Positions 1-8,994 are shown, counted from the first letter of the stretch. The stretch: 64,000 nt of DNA from an uncultured Alphaproteobacteria bacterium (GCA_934276735.1 CAKQTG010000001.1:124001-188000); one strand, 5' to 3'. The notes: a model not told the origin generated them from the sequence alone. Program-made: numbers and translations.

Positions 1-1
1 G

Positions 2-646
2 GGTGATTTGATTGCCAGTGGCAATATGGGATTGATGCAGGCTCTGCAAAAATTTGACCCAGACAAGGGATTTCGTTTTTCCACATATGCAATGTTTTGG
101 ATTCGCGCCGAAATATATGAAACAATTTTAAACAACTGGTCTATTGTTAAAATCGGAACATCTGCAAACCAGAAACGCGTGTTCTTTAACCTGGCACGGG
201 CAAAGCGGGCACTGGGGATTATGGATAATAATCTGAGTGACGACCAAACAAAACAGATTGCCGAATACCTTGACGTGCCAGAAAACGATGTTCGCCGTAT
301 GTCAACACGTGTGACCGCACGCGATGTATCACTGAACGCGCCGGCGCATTCGGACGATGACGCGCGTGACGTTTTGGCCAATATGCCGGACGAAAAAACA
401 AACATCCAGGATTCAATCGAACAAATGGAATTTCGCCGCCGTGGATACGAATTATTGCGGCGACACCTGGCCGAATTGCCGGAACGCGACCGCGAAATAC
501 TGCGTGCGCGACGGCTGAGTGAACCGGTTGCAACACTGGAATCATTGTCCCAGAAATATGGAATTTCACGCGAACGCGTTCGCCAGATAGAAGAACGCGC
601 ATTTAACAAACTGCGTGATGCGATATTAAAAGAAACCCAAGGATGA
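2..646 (+). CDS. rpoH: RNA polymerase sigma factor RpoH (sigma-32), 5' end cut by window edge
   Basis: Alternative sigma factor directing RNA polymerase to heat-shock promoters. The frame is open from base 2 and reads GDLIASGNMGLMQA, an internal region-2 sequence, so the N-terminus lies outside the window. The region 2.4 segment FRFSTYAMFWIRAEIYE is followed by WSIVKIGTSANQKRVFFNL, which matches the RpoH box (QRKLFFNL type) and separates it from RpoD. The region 4.2 helix-turn-helix (GISRERVRQIEERAFNKLR) is near the C-terminus. The stop codon lies 5 bp before the preferred start of the downstream porin-like gene, so the two are probably co-transcribed. Confidence 0.93.
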   Translation, partial: GDLIASGNMGLMQALQKFDPDKGFRFSTYAMFWIRAEIYETILNNWSIVKIGTSANQKRVFFNLARAKRALGIMDNNLSDDQTKQIAEYLDVPENDVRRMSTRVTARDVSLNAPAHSDDDARDVLANMPDEKTNIQDSIEQMEFRRRGYELLRRHLAELPERDREILRARRLSEPVATLESLSQKYGISRERVRQIEERAFNKLRDAILKETQG

Positions 647-651
647 CACGT

Positions 652-1680
652 ATGCGCATAACCCCATGCCGCACACTGGCGGTGGCACTGTCAATCATCG
701 GCGTCGCACAATCTGCACGCGCGATGGAATATAACACCGGTCGATTTGCATTTAAATTGTCGGGATACGGTTCGGCCGGTATATTACAGCCGGAATTTGA
801 CCAATCTGATTTTATTGGTGATTGGCGCGTGCGCGCGCAAATGAATTACGCGGTCGCGGCGGGCCAGACCATTGGCGCGGTATATGCATTGGACGACGCG
901 GCATTGGACGAGAACAAGCCCCTGCGCGAGGCATTTGGATTTTTTGAAAACAGAAATTACGGCCGCATTGAAATCGGCATGACTGATTCCATCGCGCGTA
1001 AATTAGGCGTTGGTCTGCCCGATGTGGGTGGATTGCGTGTCAATGATAAACCACTGTTTTATAAAAAAATTCACCCAGATGGCCCGGTTGTATCCGACAC
1101 AACAATCACCACTGGACGTAATGCGTTGCGTATGAATTTGGCAACGGTGCCGACGCGCGGCGTGCAATATGGTCTGTCTGTGGCGGGTGTCACAGACGAT
1201 TATGACTATGCGGTTGATGCGGGACTGAAAATCCGCAACCCGCACGGCAAAACCAAGACGGCATATTCATTGGGTGCGTCATTTATGTCACACCCAGAAC
1301 ACTATCGCACTGATGCGTATTCGCCGCGCGTTTATTCTGATTGGCGTGCCCAAGTATCAGGCGGCATGAATTTGCAATACAACAGTTGGGTTTGGGGCGT
1401 ATCTGCGCGACTGATTTATGACGAAAACCCGGTCGGCATCGCCAGCGATGGTCTGGCCGCGGGCACAGGCATCAGTTATGACATTTTGAATTACACGTTA
1501 TCACTGTCATATATATTTTCTGATACGGGTCTGTGGCAACATGATATTGACGATTATACAGACCACACCGTCATCGGTTCGTTCCGTTATAAATACAGTG
1601 AAAATGTTGATGGGTGGGCATCGTTGGGCATAACGACCAAGACCCCATTTTTGGCCGCAGGTATACGCCTGACATTTTAA
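652..1680 (+). CDS. Porin-like outer-membrane beta-barrel protein
   Basis: A 342-residue exported protein. The first 24 residues form a signal peptide ending in a QSARA-type cleavage site before MEYN. The mature part is rich in alternating aromatic/polar strands and ends in phenylalanine (AAGIRLTF), the classic C-terminal signature of an outer-membrane barrel. Blocks such as NYGRIEIGMTDSIARKLGVG resemble the loop-strand pattern of alphaproteobacterial trimeric porins. ATG 652 is preferred over ATG 643, which overlaps the rpoH stop, because AAGGA at 639-643 is 8 nt upstream and the signal peptide then starts cleanly. Substrate unknown. A hairpin terminator follows. Confidence 0.72.
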   Translation: MRITPCRTLAVALSIIGVAQSARAMEYNTGRFAFKLSGYGSAGILQPEFDQSDFIGDWRVRAQMNYAVAAGQTIGAVYALDDAALDENKPLREAFGFFENRNYGRIEIGMTDSIARKLGVGLPDVGGLRVNDKPLFYKKIHPDGPVVSDTTITTGRNALRMNLATVPTRGVQYGLSVAGVTDDYDYAVDAGLKIRNPHGKTKTAYSLGASFMSHPEHYRTDAYSPRVYSDWRAQVSGGMNLQYNSWVWGVSARLIYDENPVGIASDGLAAGTGISYDILNYTLSLSYIFSDTGLWQHDIDDYTDHTVIGSFRYKYSENVDGWASLGITTKTPFLAAGIRLTF

Positions 1681-1690
1681 TAAGAAAAAC

Positions 1691-1720
1691 AAAAAACCGG
1701 CAATTGCCGGTTTTTTGTTT
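1691..1720. terminator. Bidirectional intrinsic terminator
   Basis: Inverted repeat CCGGCAATTGCCGG flanked by an A-run on the left and a T-run on the right. It can stop the porin-like gene on the plus strand and the TPR gene on the minus strand, which converge here. Confidence 0.85.
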
Positions 1721-1732
1721 GCGTTACCAGTT

Positions 1733-2818
1733 TTATTCAACCGGCATTTCCGGCTGAGCATCCTGGGTTGGCATTTCTGGCGCGACCGGTTCAGATGGCT
1801 GTTCAACCGCCGGTGTCGGTGTATTTGTCGGCAGGTTTGTTATCAATTCACCCAGACGCTGCGCACTGGCCGTGTCATTTAATGCACCTGCAATTGTGTA
1901 TGCAGAATTCAAATCACTGCGTGCGGAATCAACATTACCAACCTGCAAATTCAATGCCGCAGATTTTTCAAAATACGACATCGCGCTGCTGGATAACGCT
2001 TCGCGTGCGTCGGCCGTGGTTGCACCCTGAATCTGTTCAGAAATCACGCGCACTGCCGATGCATAATCATTGATTGCGTCGTTATAGTTGCCAACCGCGG
2101 TATACGCCTCGGCACGTTCGGCATATACAGATGGGCTGACCGCGCCAGACGTGTGTGACAACGAATTTGTGTAATCAGCAATTGCACCGTCCCAGTTTTT
2201 TAACCACAAATTCAACTGGCCACGTTTTGCATACAGGTCGCGCAGTTGCAGAATCTTGGACGGGTTGGCCGTCTGGGCCGCCAATGCGTTGTTGATGTCG
2301 TTTAACGCCATGCCGTAATCTTCGGTGCGGGTGTTCAACAATGCACGGTCATAATATGCAACCGCGTTACCCGGTTCGCGTTCAATAACCGCATTGAAAT
2401 CGTTCATCGCGTTGCTGTAATCGCCAGATTGCAAATACGCCTCGCCCCGCAACAGGTATGCATCAATATCAGCAACACCCGTATCAATCGCAGCCGTCAG
2501 GTCAGCAATTGCCGCCGATGTATCACCCGCCAACAGTTTTGTTTTGCCCTGTTCGTAATAATCACCCGCCTGCATCAATGCTTCTTCGGTGATTTCAACA
2601 TTGCCAGCCTTGTGCGACAGTGTGTCGTGACTGCGCCCCAGGATATAGAACGTTGACGCGATAAAGAACAAAATGATAAACCAATAAACATAAATTGACA
2701 AAGACCATGGATTAAAGCAACGTTTGTTGCATACCACCGGTGTGATTTTCAATGGCGCGGTATCCGCAGTCTTTTTGACCTTGCGCGTTGTGGTTTTGGG
2801 TGTGTTTGTTTTTTTCAT
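1733..2818 (-). CDS. Membrane-anchored TPR repeat protein
   Basis: 361 residues. A Lys/Thr-rich cytoplasmic N-terminus is followed by one membrane segment at about residues 41-60 (WFIILFFIASTFYILG) and then a chain of tetratricopeptide repeats from about residue 82 (GDYYEQGKTKLLAGDTSAAI, GEAYLQSGDYSNAMNDFNAV and others). The C-terminus is Pro/Glu-rich low-complexity sequence. TPRs mediate protein-protein contacts; the orientation suggests a periplasmic scaffold, but the partner is unknown. A strong GGAAGGGAG ribosome-binding site precedes ATG 2818. It lies 31 bp downstream of the rluB-like gene with no terminator between, so it is probably in the same transcript. Confidence 0.75.
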   Translation of the reverse strand: MKKTNTPKTTTRKVKKTADTAPLKITPVVCNKRCFNPWSLSIYVYWFIILFFIASTFYILGRSHDTLSHKAGNVEITEEALMQAGDYYEQGKTKLLAGDTSAAIADLTAAIDTGVADIDAYLLRGEAYLQSGDYSNAMNDFNAVIEREPGNAVAYYDRALLNTRTEDYGMALNDINNALAAQTANPSKILQLRDLYAKRGQLNLWLKNWDGAIADYTNSLSHTSGAVSPSVYAERAEAYTAVGNYNDAINDYASAVRVISEQIQGATTADAREALSSSAMSYFEKSAALNLQVGNVDSARSDLNSAYTIAGALNDTASAQRLGELITNLPTNTPTPAVEQPSEPVAPEMPTQDAQPEMPVE

Positions 2819-2849
2819 TGTAAAATCTCCCTTCCTAGTTATTTGAATA

Positions 2850-3548
2850 TTAAAAAGATTTTAACAACGCGTCAATCGTTTTCTGTGGCACGGGACGAAT
2901 TTTTCCAACAGGTAAATTTCCCAACGTTATATTTCCGAACGAAATTCGATGCAAACGGCGCACCGGCGTGTGACACGCGCGCAAGACGATGCGGATTTCA
3001 TTCTTTTTCCCCTCGGTCACAGTGACGCGTAAATCACCACCGGGCAATTCATCAATCTGCATCGGGCGATATGCGATTCCATCAATTGTCATGCCGCGAC
3101 GTGCCGCCGCCAGGCCGGACAAATCAACATCGCCCACTGTTGCAATATAGGTTCGTGCAATATTTGATGACGGCAATGTCAAACGACGCGCCAGCGCACC
3201 ATCATTTGTCATCAGCAATAGTCCCGTTGTCTTGTAATCCAAACGTCCGACATAGCGTAACGAACGATATTGTTCCGGCAAACAATCGTAAATTGTGCGG
3301 CGGCCACGTGGGTCCCGCGCCGTCGTCATTGTGTTCAACGGTTTATTAAAAACATATAATTCTGTTTGTGCGCGCGCCGCAATTGGCGCACCGTCAACCG
3401 TAACGACATTATTTTCATCAACAAAGAATACTGGGGAATCAATAATCACGCCATCAACCGCAACACGTCCAGATGTAATCAGGTTTTCGGCATCGCGACG
3501 TGATGCCGTGCCTGTGTCTGCGATAAATTTTGCGATACGTTGTTTCAT
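2850..3548 (-). CDS. rluB: RsuA/RluB-family rRNA pseudouridine synthase
   Basis: Isomerises specific uridines of rRNA to pseudouridine. The N-terminal S4 RNA-binding domain (about residues 1-60, with GTASRRDAENLITSGRVAVDG) is followed by the catalytic domain with the family signature GRLDYKTTGLLLMTND at residues 101-116; Asp104 is the expected nucleophile. At 232 residues it is close to E. coli RsuA/RluF in length and shorter than RluB. The target site cannot be told from sequence alone, so the gene symbol is the most likely one rather than certain. Its ATG overlaps the rsmE stop (ATGA), indicating translational coupling. Confidence 0.85.
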   Translation of the reverse strand: MKQRIAKFIADTGTASRRDAENLITSGRVAVDGVIIDSPVFFVDENNVVTVDGAPIAARAQTELYVFNKPLNTMTTARDPRGRRTIYDCLPEQYRSLRYVGRLDYKTTGLLLMTNDGALARRLTLPSSNIARTYIATVGDVDLSGLAAARRGMTIDGIAYRPMQIDELPGGDLRVTVTEGKKNEIRIVLRACHTPVRRLHRISFGNITLGNLPVGKIRPVPQKTIDALLKSF

Positions 3549-4198
3549 CCTGTTACCTTGGCCAATGCGATTGCCGCCGCCAGTTCCGCACGTAACACCG
3601 TTTTTCCCAGCGAAATTCCGCGTGCGCCGGCCGCGTCCAGGCGGGCAAACTCTGCGTCTGAAAATCCACCCTCGGGCCCGATTAAAATTTTGTCTGACGC
3701 GACGACCGCTGGCAAATTTGCACCATGGGCCGCCCGTTCATCTGCAAATACCATACCATGCAAATCAATGTCTGCAAGTTTTATTTCTGGGAAAAATTTC
3801 GGCACACTGTTACGGTTTGACTGCTCAGCTGCCTCGTGCGCGATTTTTTCCATACGCGCCCAATTTATATGGTGCGCCGTTGTTCGTTCTGTAATCACCG
3901 GCTGGAACGCCGCAACACCCATTTGGGTTGCCATATTTATTAAATCATCAGTCCGCTTTATCGGTGCAAAGAATAACGTTACATTTCCCGCCGGGTCGGT
4001 GTGCGCGGTTGCCGCGCCGATTACCAGATGCCGTTTATCATCTGACAATTGCGCAACGTATTCCCGCCCCGCCCCGAACACCAGGCAATCACGTTGTCGC
4101 ATAACGCGATCCAGGTAATGCGCCACATCCGCCGAAACCGGGATAATTGTGTTTTCTGTAACGTCATTACCAACAAAGATTCGTGGAATATTTTTCAT
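3545..4198 (-). CDS. rsmE: 16S rRNA (uracil-1498-N3)-methyltransferase RsmE
   Basis: SPOUT-family methyltransferase that methylates U1498 of 16S rRNA with S-adenosylmethionine. The 217-residue protein has the N-terminal PUA-like domain (RIFVGNDV, then VAHYLDRVMRQRDCLVFGAG) and the C-terminal knotted SAM-binding motif ILIGPEGGFSDAEF followed by ISLGKTVLRAELAAAIAL, which is diagnostic. AGGA precedes ATG 4198. It is the first gene of an rsmE-rluB-TPR minus-strand unit driven from the short gap before virD4. Confidence 0.93.
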   Translation of the reverse strand: MKNIPRIFVGNDVTENTIIPVSADVAHYLDRVMRQRDCLVFGAGREYVAQLSDDKRHLVIGAATAHTDPAGNVTLFFAPIKRTDDLINMATQMGVAAFQPVITERTTAHHINWARMEKIAHEAAEQSNRNSVPKFFPEIKLADIDLHGMVFADERAAHGANLPAVVASDKILIGPEGGFSDAEFARLDAAGARGISLGKTVLRAELAAAIALAKVTG

Positions 4199-4215
4199 TT
4201 TCGCGCAATTCCTGA

Positions 4216-4244
4216 TTTATAATCGGTTAAAATTATGATACAAT
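4216..4244. promoter_or_regulatory. Overlapping divergent promoters for rsmE and virD4
   Basis: Minus strand: -35 TTGTAT (4243-4238), 16-nt spacer, -10 TATAAA (4221-4216) toward rsmE. Plus strand: -10 TACAAT (4239-4244) 9 nt before virD4 ATG, with only a weak TTTATA at the -35 position. The -10 of one promoter overlaps the -35 of the other, so the two polymerases would exclude each other. Confidence 0.5.
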
Positions 4245-4253
4245 CATAACGCA

Positions 4254-6449
4254 ATGGTTGAAAAGTTCAAGATTTTATCCGCTGGCGGCTCGTCCAAGGG
4301 CATGAATATATTCAAATCCAGTGCATACAAGGAACACCAGCGCACGCCAATGGCACAGATATTCTGGTCATTGCGGTGGGCGGTTGGAATCTGGTTGGTG
4401 TGCGCACTGGCGTTTGGATTGTCTTTTATTGCCGAACACATATGGCGTTACGGCTGGTCACCTGCCACATGGGTTTGGACGCGCGTGTATTTGATAAACG
4501 CGTTGACCACGGGCGGCATGTCTGTCGTGGCCGAGATTCCAGGTTGGATTGCCCGTTCACTGATGCGCACAGACATTTCATGTATTGCGCCATTACTGCC
4601 TATAATTGCATACTATTTCATGGCAGATAACACATTGGTTGATGAATTTAACCCGTATGGCAAGGATAAATTTGCAGAAAAATCCTCAAACAAGGCTACC
4701 AAGGAAGATATCGAAAAAATGGGGTTGTTTGGCGGGTTTATGATGGTATTGGGATATTTCAAGAAAAAACCGCTGATGATGAACGAGTGCCTGTCTACAT
4801 TATGCGTCGCGCCCCCGGGAACCGGTAAAACCCAGGGTGTTGTGTTCCCAACAATTTTTGAATGCAACAATGTATCAATGATTATCAATGACCCAAAGCC
4901 TGAATTGTATCAAAAATCATCGGGATATCGCGCGTCGGTGGGTCCGGTGTTTATCATGAACTGGGCGGGCCAGGACGACCCTGCACGGGGCATATACTAT
5001 CCATCGTGGAATCCACTGTCGCCGGAACATGTGCCATTTAACATTGCGCAACGCGACCTGTATGTCGATTCTATGTGCAAGGTACTGATACCAGATAACG
5101 CATCATCATCGGCAGACCCACACTGGACAATTTCTGGGCGTGCGGCACTGTCAGGACTGGTTCAATATATTATATCCAAGGTCGAACGTGCCAAAGCAGA
5201 TGATTATTTCTATAATCGCATAACGTCGGGTCAATTTGATGCCGAAGATGCGGCTGTATTATCAGACTATTACCTGGCCATGATAAACGACACAAATGCG
5301 TATGCGGCAAATGCACTGTTGCAGCGTGGCGAATTAAACGCAACAAATTATGTTCATATTGGCACATGGGATAATATTCCGCCGGCATGGGTCGGACGCG
5401 AGGCTGCGTTTTCTATGATTCTGGACTGGCTGAACGCATCGCAAATCGCCATTGCCCAAGATTTAGAAGAACGTCGTCGCCAGGGCGACCAGATGGTTAT
5501 GATGGCAGACCCCATGAAAGACCTGTTTCAAAATGCCGTAGACGAAGCACGCCGTTACGCATATGCGCACCGCAGTATTTTGGAACTGACCCAGTTGGCC
5601 AACACCCCGGATAAAGAACGCGGTTCTATTCTGTCCACCGTGATGGAAGGTCTTTCCATTTTCCGTAATGCCGCCGTGCGTAACCGTACCAGCCATTCTG
5701 ATTTTCACTTTTCTGATTTGCGCGGAATGATTGATCCACGCGATGGCAAAATGAAACCTGTTTCAGTCTATTTGTCCATCAACATGGTTGACGCCCAGGC
5801 GTTAAATCCGATTACCGCGATATTTATTGAATTGATGACAAACTATCTGTTAGCAAACGCCCCCGAACAGATGAATGACGGCAAAAAACTGGGGCCATAT
5901 CCGGTGCTGTTCGTGTTGGACGAAATGCCGAAAATGCAGAAACTGGACGCGGTTATTCAGGGGCCGGATTTGGGTCGTGGTCAGAAAATATCATATCTGA
6001 TTATTGGTCAGGACTTGCACCAGATTCAGGAAAAATACGGGGCCGACGCCGCCGCAACAATCATATCCACCACCGCGGCCAAGGTTGTTCTGCGTCAAAA
6101 CGACCCAGATACAGCAAAACGTTTTTCGGATATGATGGGATACAAGATGAAGGTTAAAACCGACAAAGACGGCAAGGATTCCACCAGCGAAGAATTACTT
6201 TATACCCCGATGGATATCATGCGTCTGGCCGACAATAAACAATTGGTCATATTCCAGGGTTGGTATCACCGCCCAATAGAGGCTGACAAGCAATACGCAT
6301 ACAAGGACCCACGCCTGGCCGGGTATATGGCGATGGGGGCGTCCAGTCCGTTACCAGAATTCTTGGTTCCGTCGCACTATGCAGCATTGGGTTACAGTGG
6401 CTCGCCAAAATTCTTTGACCCACAAACCGGCGAAATAAAAACACTGTGA
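4254..6449 (+). CDS. virD4: Type IV secretion coupling protein VirD4/TraG
   Basis: ATPase that brings substrates (DNA or effector proteins) to a type IV secretion channel at the inner membrane. 731 residues. Two N-terminal membrane segments (about residues 43-62 and 105-123) are followed by the motor domain: Walker A APPGTGKTQG near residue 186 and Walker B YPVLFVLDEMPK near residue 552. The intervening sequence (INDPKPELYQKSSGYRA, SWNPLSP) is typical of VirD4/TraG. No Shine-Dalgarno precedes ATG 4254; an alternative ATG at 4302 cannot be excluded. No virB genes are in the window, so the channel must be encoded elsewhere. Two lipoprotein genes follow. Confidence 0.93.
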   Translation: MVEKFKILSAGGSSKGMNIFKSSAYKEHQRTPMAQIFWSLRWAVGIWLVCALAFGLSFIAEHIWRYGWSPATWVWTRVYLINALTTGGMSVVAEIPGWIARSLMRTDISCIAPLLPIIAYYFMADNTLVDEFNPYGKDKFAEKSSNKATKEDIEKMGLFGGFMMVLGYFKKKPLMMNECLSTLCVAPPGTGKTQGVVFPTIFECNNVSMIINDPKPELYQKSSGYRASVGPVFIMNWAGQDDPARGIYYPSWNPLSPEHVPFNIAQRDLYVDSMCKVLIPDNASSSADPHWTISGRAALSGLVQYIISKVERAKADDYFYNRITSGQFDAEDAAVLSDYYLAMINDTNAYAANALLQRGELNATNYVHIGTWDNIPPAWVGREAAFSMILDWLNASQIAIAQDLEERRRQGDQMVMMADPMKDLFQNAVDEARRYAYAHRSILELTQLANTPDKERGSILSTVMEGLSIFRNAAVRNRTSHSDFHFSDLRGMIDPRDGKMKPVSVYLSINMVDAQALNPITAIFIELMTNYLLANAPEQMNDGKKLGPYPVLFVLDEMPKMQKLDAVIQGPDLGRGQKISYLIIGQDLHQIQEKYGADAAATIISTTAAKVVLRQNDPDTAKRFSDMMGYKMKVKTDKDGKDSTSEELLYTPMDIMRLADNKQLVIFQGWYHRPIEADKQYAYKDPRLAGYMAMGASSPLPEFLVPSHYAALGYSGSPKFFDPQTGEIKTL

Positions 6450-6477
6450 TTGATTTTTGCGGTCCCCGGGGTATAAT
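6450..6477 (+). promoter_or_regulatory. Promoter placed for a leaderless mRNA
   Basis: TTGATT (6450-6455), 16-nt spacer, TATAAT (6472-6477). The ATG of the next gene starts at 6484, about where transcription should begin, and no Shine-Dalgarno is present. Confidence 0.65.
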
Positions 6478-6483
6478 TTACAC

Positions 6484-7746
6484 ATGCGACAAATTTGTAT
6501 ATTTATATTTGCAATTATCCTGGCGGGGTGCAGCGCTAATATGACATCGCGTCTGGACGATGTCCAGTCTGGATATGTCGCTGGCGAATATGCCGTAGCA
6601 GCGGATACGTTTGCCGGCGGGCGCGATATGGCGTCGCAAAACAATCTGGAAGTTTTAATCAGTGCCGATGCCGCATTTCACAAAAATGATTTTGCCGCAT
6701 CAGACGCCGCATACGAAGAATTCAATCATCGCAATATCGATTTAACTGGTGGTGACATTGGACGCGAAATTGGCGCACTACTTGGCGGGAATATGTCAAA
6801 TGATTACCGACCGTATATGATGGACGCACTGTTTGTATCGTATTACCAGTTGTGGAACGCCCTGGCGATGGGCAATACAAATGACGCGCGCGTAATCATA
6901 AATCAATCATATGCACGCCAACAGAAAATGTCGCGCGAATATGACGCATTGGTCCAGGAAACACAAAAATCTGCGAATGACAATCTAACATTGGCCAATA
7001 AAATAAACGCCGAAAATTCCCAGTGGGCGGCATTTCGGGATATTATGAACCCGGCACTGATGTATCTGTCGGGGATATATTTCCTGAACATGGGTGATTT
7101 CAGTAATGCAAAAACATATCTGGCCCGCACCGATGGTATGACGGGTGGCGCACGCCCGGTTGCCGATGACCTGGGGGCGGCACGCGCGGGCCGCACGCCA
7201 CAAAACACCGTGTGGGTATTTATCGAAGATGGATTTGCGCCCAGACTGTATGAAAACAGAATTGATATGCCGTTTATGACCGACAATGGTATGACGGTTA
7301 TATCACTGGCCCTGGCCGAACCGGTATTTTGGGACGGCGCAACACCTATTGATGGCGCGGTGCAAATTGCCAATGTTGATGCACTGTTTATGACAGAATT
7401 TATGCAATACAGTGTGAATGCCGCACTGCGTGCATTTGCGGCCGCGACATCACGCGCAATGCTGCAATCGGCGATGTATAATTCAAACAGTGATGCCGCC
7501 CCACTGTTGGGACTGATATCGACAATATATTCCGTTTCTACCACCGATGCCGAAGTTCGTTCATGGCCGACCCTGCCCCAGACTATATCGGTATTACGCA
7601 CCAAAAATGACCACAGCGGGCACCTGGACATAACATCCCATGGCGACGTGGTTGCCACCGCCGAAATACCGAAAAATGGTAATTGCCTGGTCTATGTGCG
7701 AATTTTAGGTGGCACACCAGATGTCAAGGTGATACAAATAAAATAA
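6484..7746 (+). CDS. COG3014-like lipoprotein
   Basis: 420 residues starting at ATG 6484, which gives a clean lipoprotein signal peptide with lipobox LAGC and the lipidated cysteine at residue 16. The body is an alpha-helical, TPR-like region (SGYVAGEYAVAADTFAGG, FLNMGDFSNAKTYLA), followed by a segment VWVFIEDGFAPRLYENRIDMP that matches my recollection of the uncharacterised COG3014 family. In other proteobacteria that family is found next to LpoB-like genes, and here an LpoB-like gene follows 24 bp downstream. Molecular function is unknown; a role in envelope or peptidoglycan synthesis is inferred from context only. Confidence 0.65.
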   Translation: MRQICIFIFAIILAGCSANMTSRLDDVQSGYVAGEYAVAADTFAGGRDMASQNNLEVLISADAAFHKNDFAASDAAYEEFNHRNIDLTGGDIGREIGALLGGNMSNDYRPYMMDALFVSYYQLWNALAMGNTNDARVIINQSYARQQKMSREYDALVQETQKSANDNLTLANKINAENSQWAAFRDIMNPALMYLSGIYFLNMGDFSNAKTYLARTDGMTGGARPVADDLGAARAGRTPQNTVWVFIEDGFAPRLYENRIDMPFMTDNGMTVISLALAEPVFWDGATPIDGAVQIANVDALFMTEFMQYSVNAALRAFAAATSRAMLQSAMYNSNSDAAPLLGLISTIYSVSTTDAEVRSWPTLPQTISVLRTKNDHSGHLDITSHGDVVATAEIPKNGNCLVYVRILGGTPDVKVIQIK

Positions 7747-7770
7747 CAACAAAAACCAAAGGATGAAACG

Positions 7771-8511
7771 ATGAAAAAAATGATGCCGATTGCACTGTGC
7801 GCCGTGTTGTGCGGGTGTGGTGAAACACGCGTTGTTGACCTGGACGATACGCGCGACGTGGCACAAATGCAAAATGTTATGGAATTAGAATATCGCGATT
7901 GGACCAATGCCGCTGAGAAAATGACAAAATCGATGATTTCCAGTGGCGCGTTTACCCGCGTGAACAAACCTGTTGTTGCAATCGCAAATATTGAAAACGA
8001 CACTATGCAGCGTTTTGATACAGATATTCTGACAAAAAAGATTCGCACAACATTGGTAAATTCTGGCACTGCCCAGGTGACAACCGCGTTTCAAAACAAG
8101 CCAGCGGTCGCGACTGCATATGTTCCCGCCACGGTCAAGGCAACCAGTGCCAGCGTAAATGTGGCTGGCGCATCGGCAACGACTGTTGCAGCATCAGGCG
8201 TCGTTCCAGTTGATGTAACCGTTGCAACCAGCGAAGATGATACAACACACATTGTTCGTGCAAATCGTGGCAACGATGAATATAACGCGTCCACAATTGC
8301 CAAGAAAGGCACCCTGGTTGCACCAAACCTGTCATTGTCGGGCAAGATGTTACAGCGTAACCTGAAACTAAAATCTGGGTGGTTTTCAAACGTTGATTCG
8401 CGCGTAGAATATTACTTGCAACTGACACTGACAGATGTAGAAACAGGCCTGTCAGTATGGGAAGATGAACAACCAATTGTCAAAGAAGGCGACCACGCCC
8501 CAACATGGTAA
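7771..8511 (+). CDS. lpoB: LpoB-like penicillin-binding-protein activator lipoprotein
   Basis: 246-residue lipoprotein; lipobox LCGC with cysteine 16. LpoB is an outer-membrane lipoprotein that reaches through the periplasm to stimulate the synthase PBP1B. Family features seen: PVVAIANIENDTMQRFDTDILTKKIRTTLVNSG near residue 70, the PNLSLSGKMLQRN block, and the closing strand YLQLTLTDVETGLSVWEDEQPIVK. Between these lies an unusual Ala/Val/Thr-rich insertion (about residues 110-150), possibly a flexible linker. AAAGGATG precedes the ATG. A strong terminator follows. The family call is firm; that it acts on PBP1B in this organism is inference. Confidence 0.8.
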   Translation: MKKMMPIALCAVLCGCGETRVVDLDDTRDVAQMQNVMELEYRDWTNAAEKMTKSMISSGAFTRVNKPVVAIANIENDTMQRFDTDILTKKIRTTLVNSGTAQVTTAFQNKPAVATAYVPATVKATSASVNVAGASATTVAASGVVPVDVTVATSEDDTTHIVRANRGNDEYNASTIAKKGTLVAPNLSLSGKMLQRNLKLKSGWFSNVDSRVEYYLQLTLTDVETGLSVWEDEQPIVKEGDHAPTW

Positions 8512-8512
8512 A

Positions 8513-8540
8513 AAAACGCCCCGTCTGGGGCGGTTTTTTT
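8513..8540 (+). terminator. Intrinsic terminator after lpoB-like gene
   Basis: Hairpin CGCCCC-GTCT-GGGGCG followed by seven T residues; a repeat island starts directly after the T-run. Confidence 0.9.
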
Positions 8541-8541
8541 A

Positions 8542-8994
8542 TAGAGAGCAGTAAGTGACAGAGTGATAAAGTGATATAGTTTTAGAATAGAAAACTATTC
8601 ATGTGTCGCCTGCGGACTGCGTCCTTGCCGCATCCTGCACAGAAATGACTATACGGTGCGCATACGCGCGACATTATTCACCTGGATCCTGTGGTCAAGC
8701 CACAGGATGACAAAGGCTGTGTATTTGTGTTTGTTTTACGAACATCGTTTATGTCTGAGTCGCTGACCTATTCATGGGTGTCATTCTGGGGCTTGACCCC
8801 AGAATCCAGGTTATGTGAATGTTGCGAGCGGACGCGAGCACAAACATTGCTCTCTGCGCTTTGCTCTCTGGAATAGACGACACCCCGCCCTGCGGGCACC
8901 CCTCTGGCCAGAGGGGAACTTAGTCCGCGACAAGAAAAAACAAGCGCGTCGATGGCGCACTATCTTTTATCTGTTATCTATTATCTATGCTCTA
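8542..8994. repeat. Intergenic repeat island 1 (no gene)
   Basis: About 450 bp with no credible gene between two terminators. It begins with TAGAGAGCA immediately after the T-run of the lpoB terminator and ends with TGCTCTA immediately before the A-run of the infB terminator. Inside are a 130-bp inverted-repeat element (8681-8810), a flank ATGTTGCGAGC...CATTGCTCTCTG shared with other islands (8818-8871), and a GC-rich segment (8877-8959) that recurs inverted at 43749-43837. Translations of this DNA are repeat-encoded peptides rather than proteins. Confidence 0.8.
8681..8810 (+). repeat. 130-bp inverted-repeat element, copy 1
   Basis: Two 31-nt arms (8681-8711 and 8780-8810) in inverted orientation around a 68-bp core. 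Each arm is itself a hairpin: left CTGTGG-TCAAG-CCACAG, right CTGGGG-CTTGA-CCCCAG. Related copies are at 19335-19464, 37057-37186 and 47562-47692. Confidence 0.85.

Noticed and set aside
8691..8876. Open frames in the 130-bp repeats (also 19368-19691 and 47527-47820) giving peptides with VSFWGLTPES or VILGLDPRIQ
   Set aside because: They are translations of the inverted-repeat element, occur in several copies, lack ribosome-binding sites and match the kind of spurious repeat peptides seen in many proteobacterial annotations.
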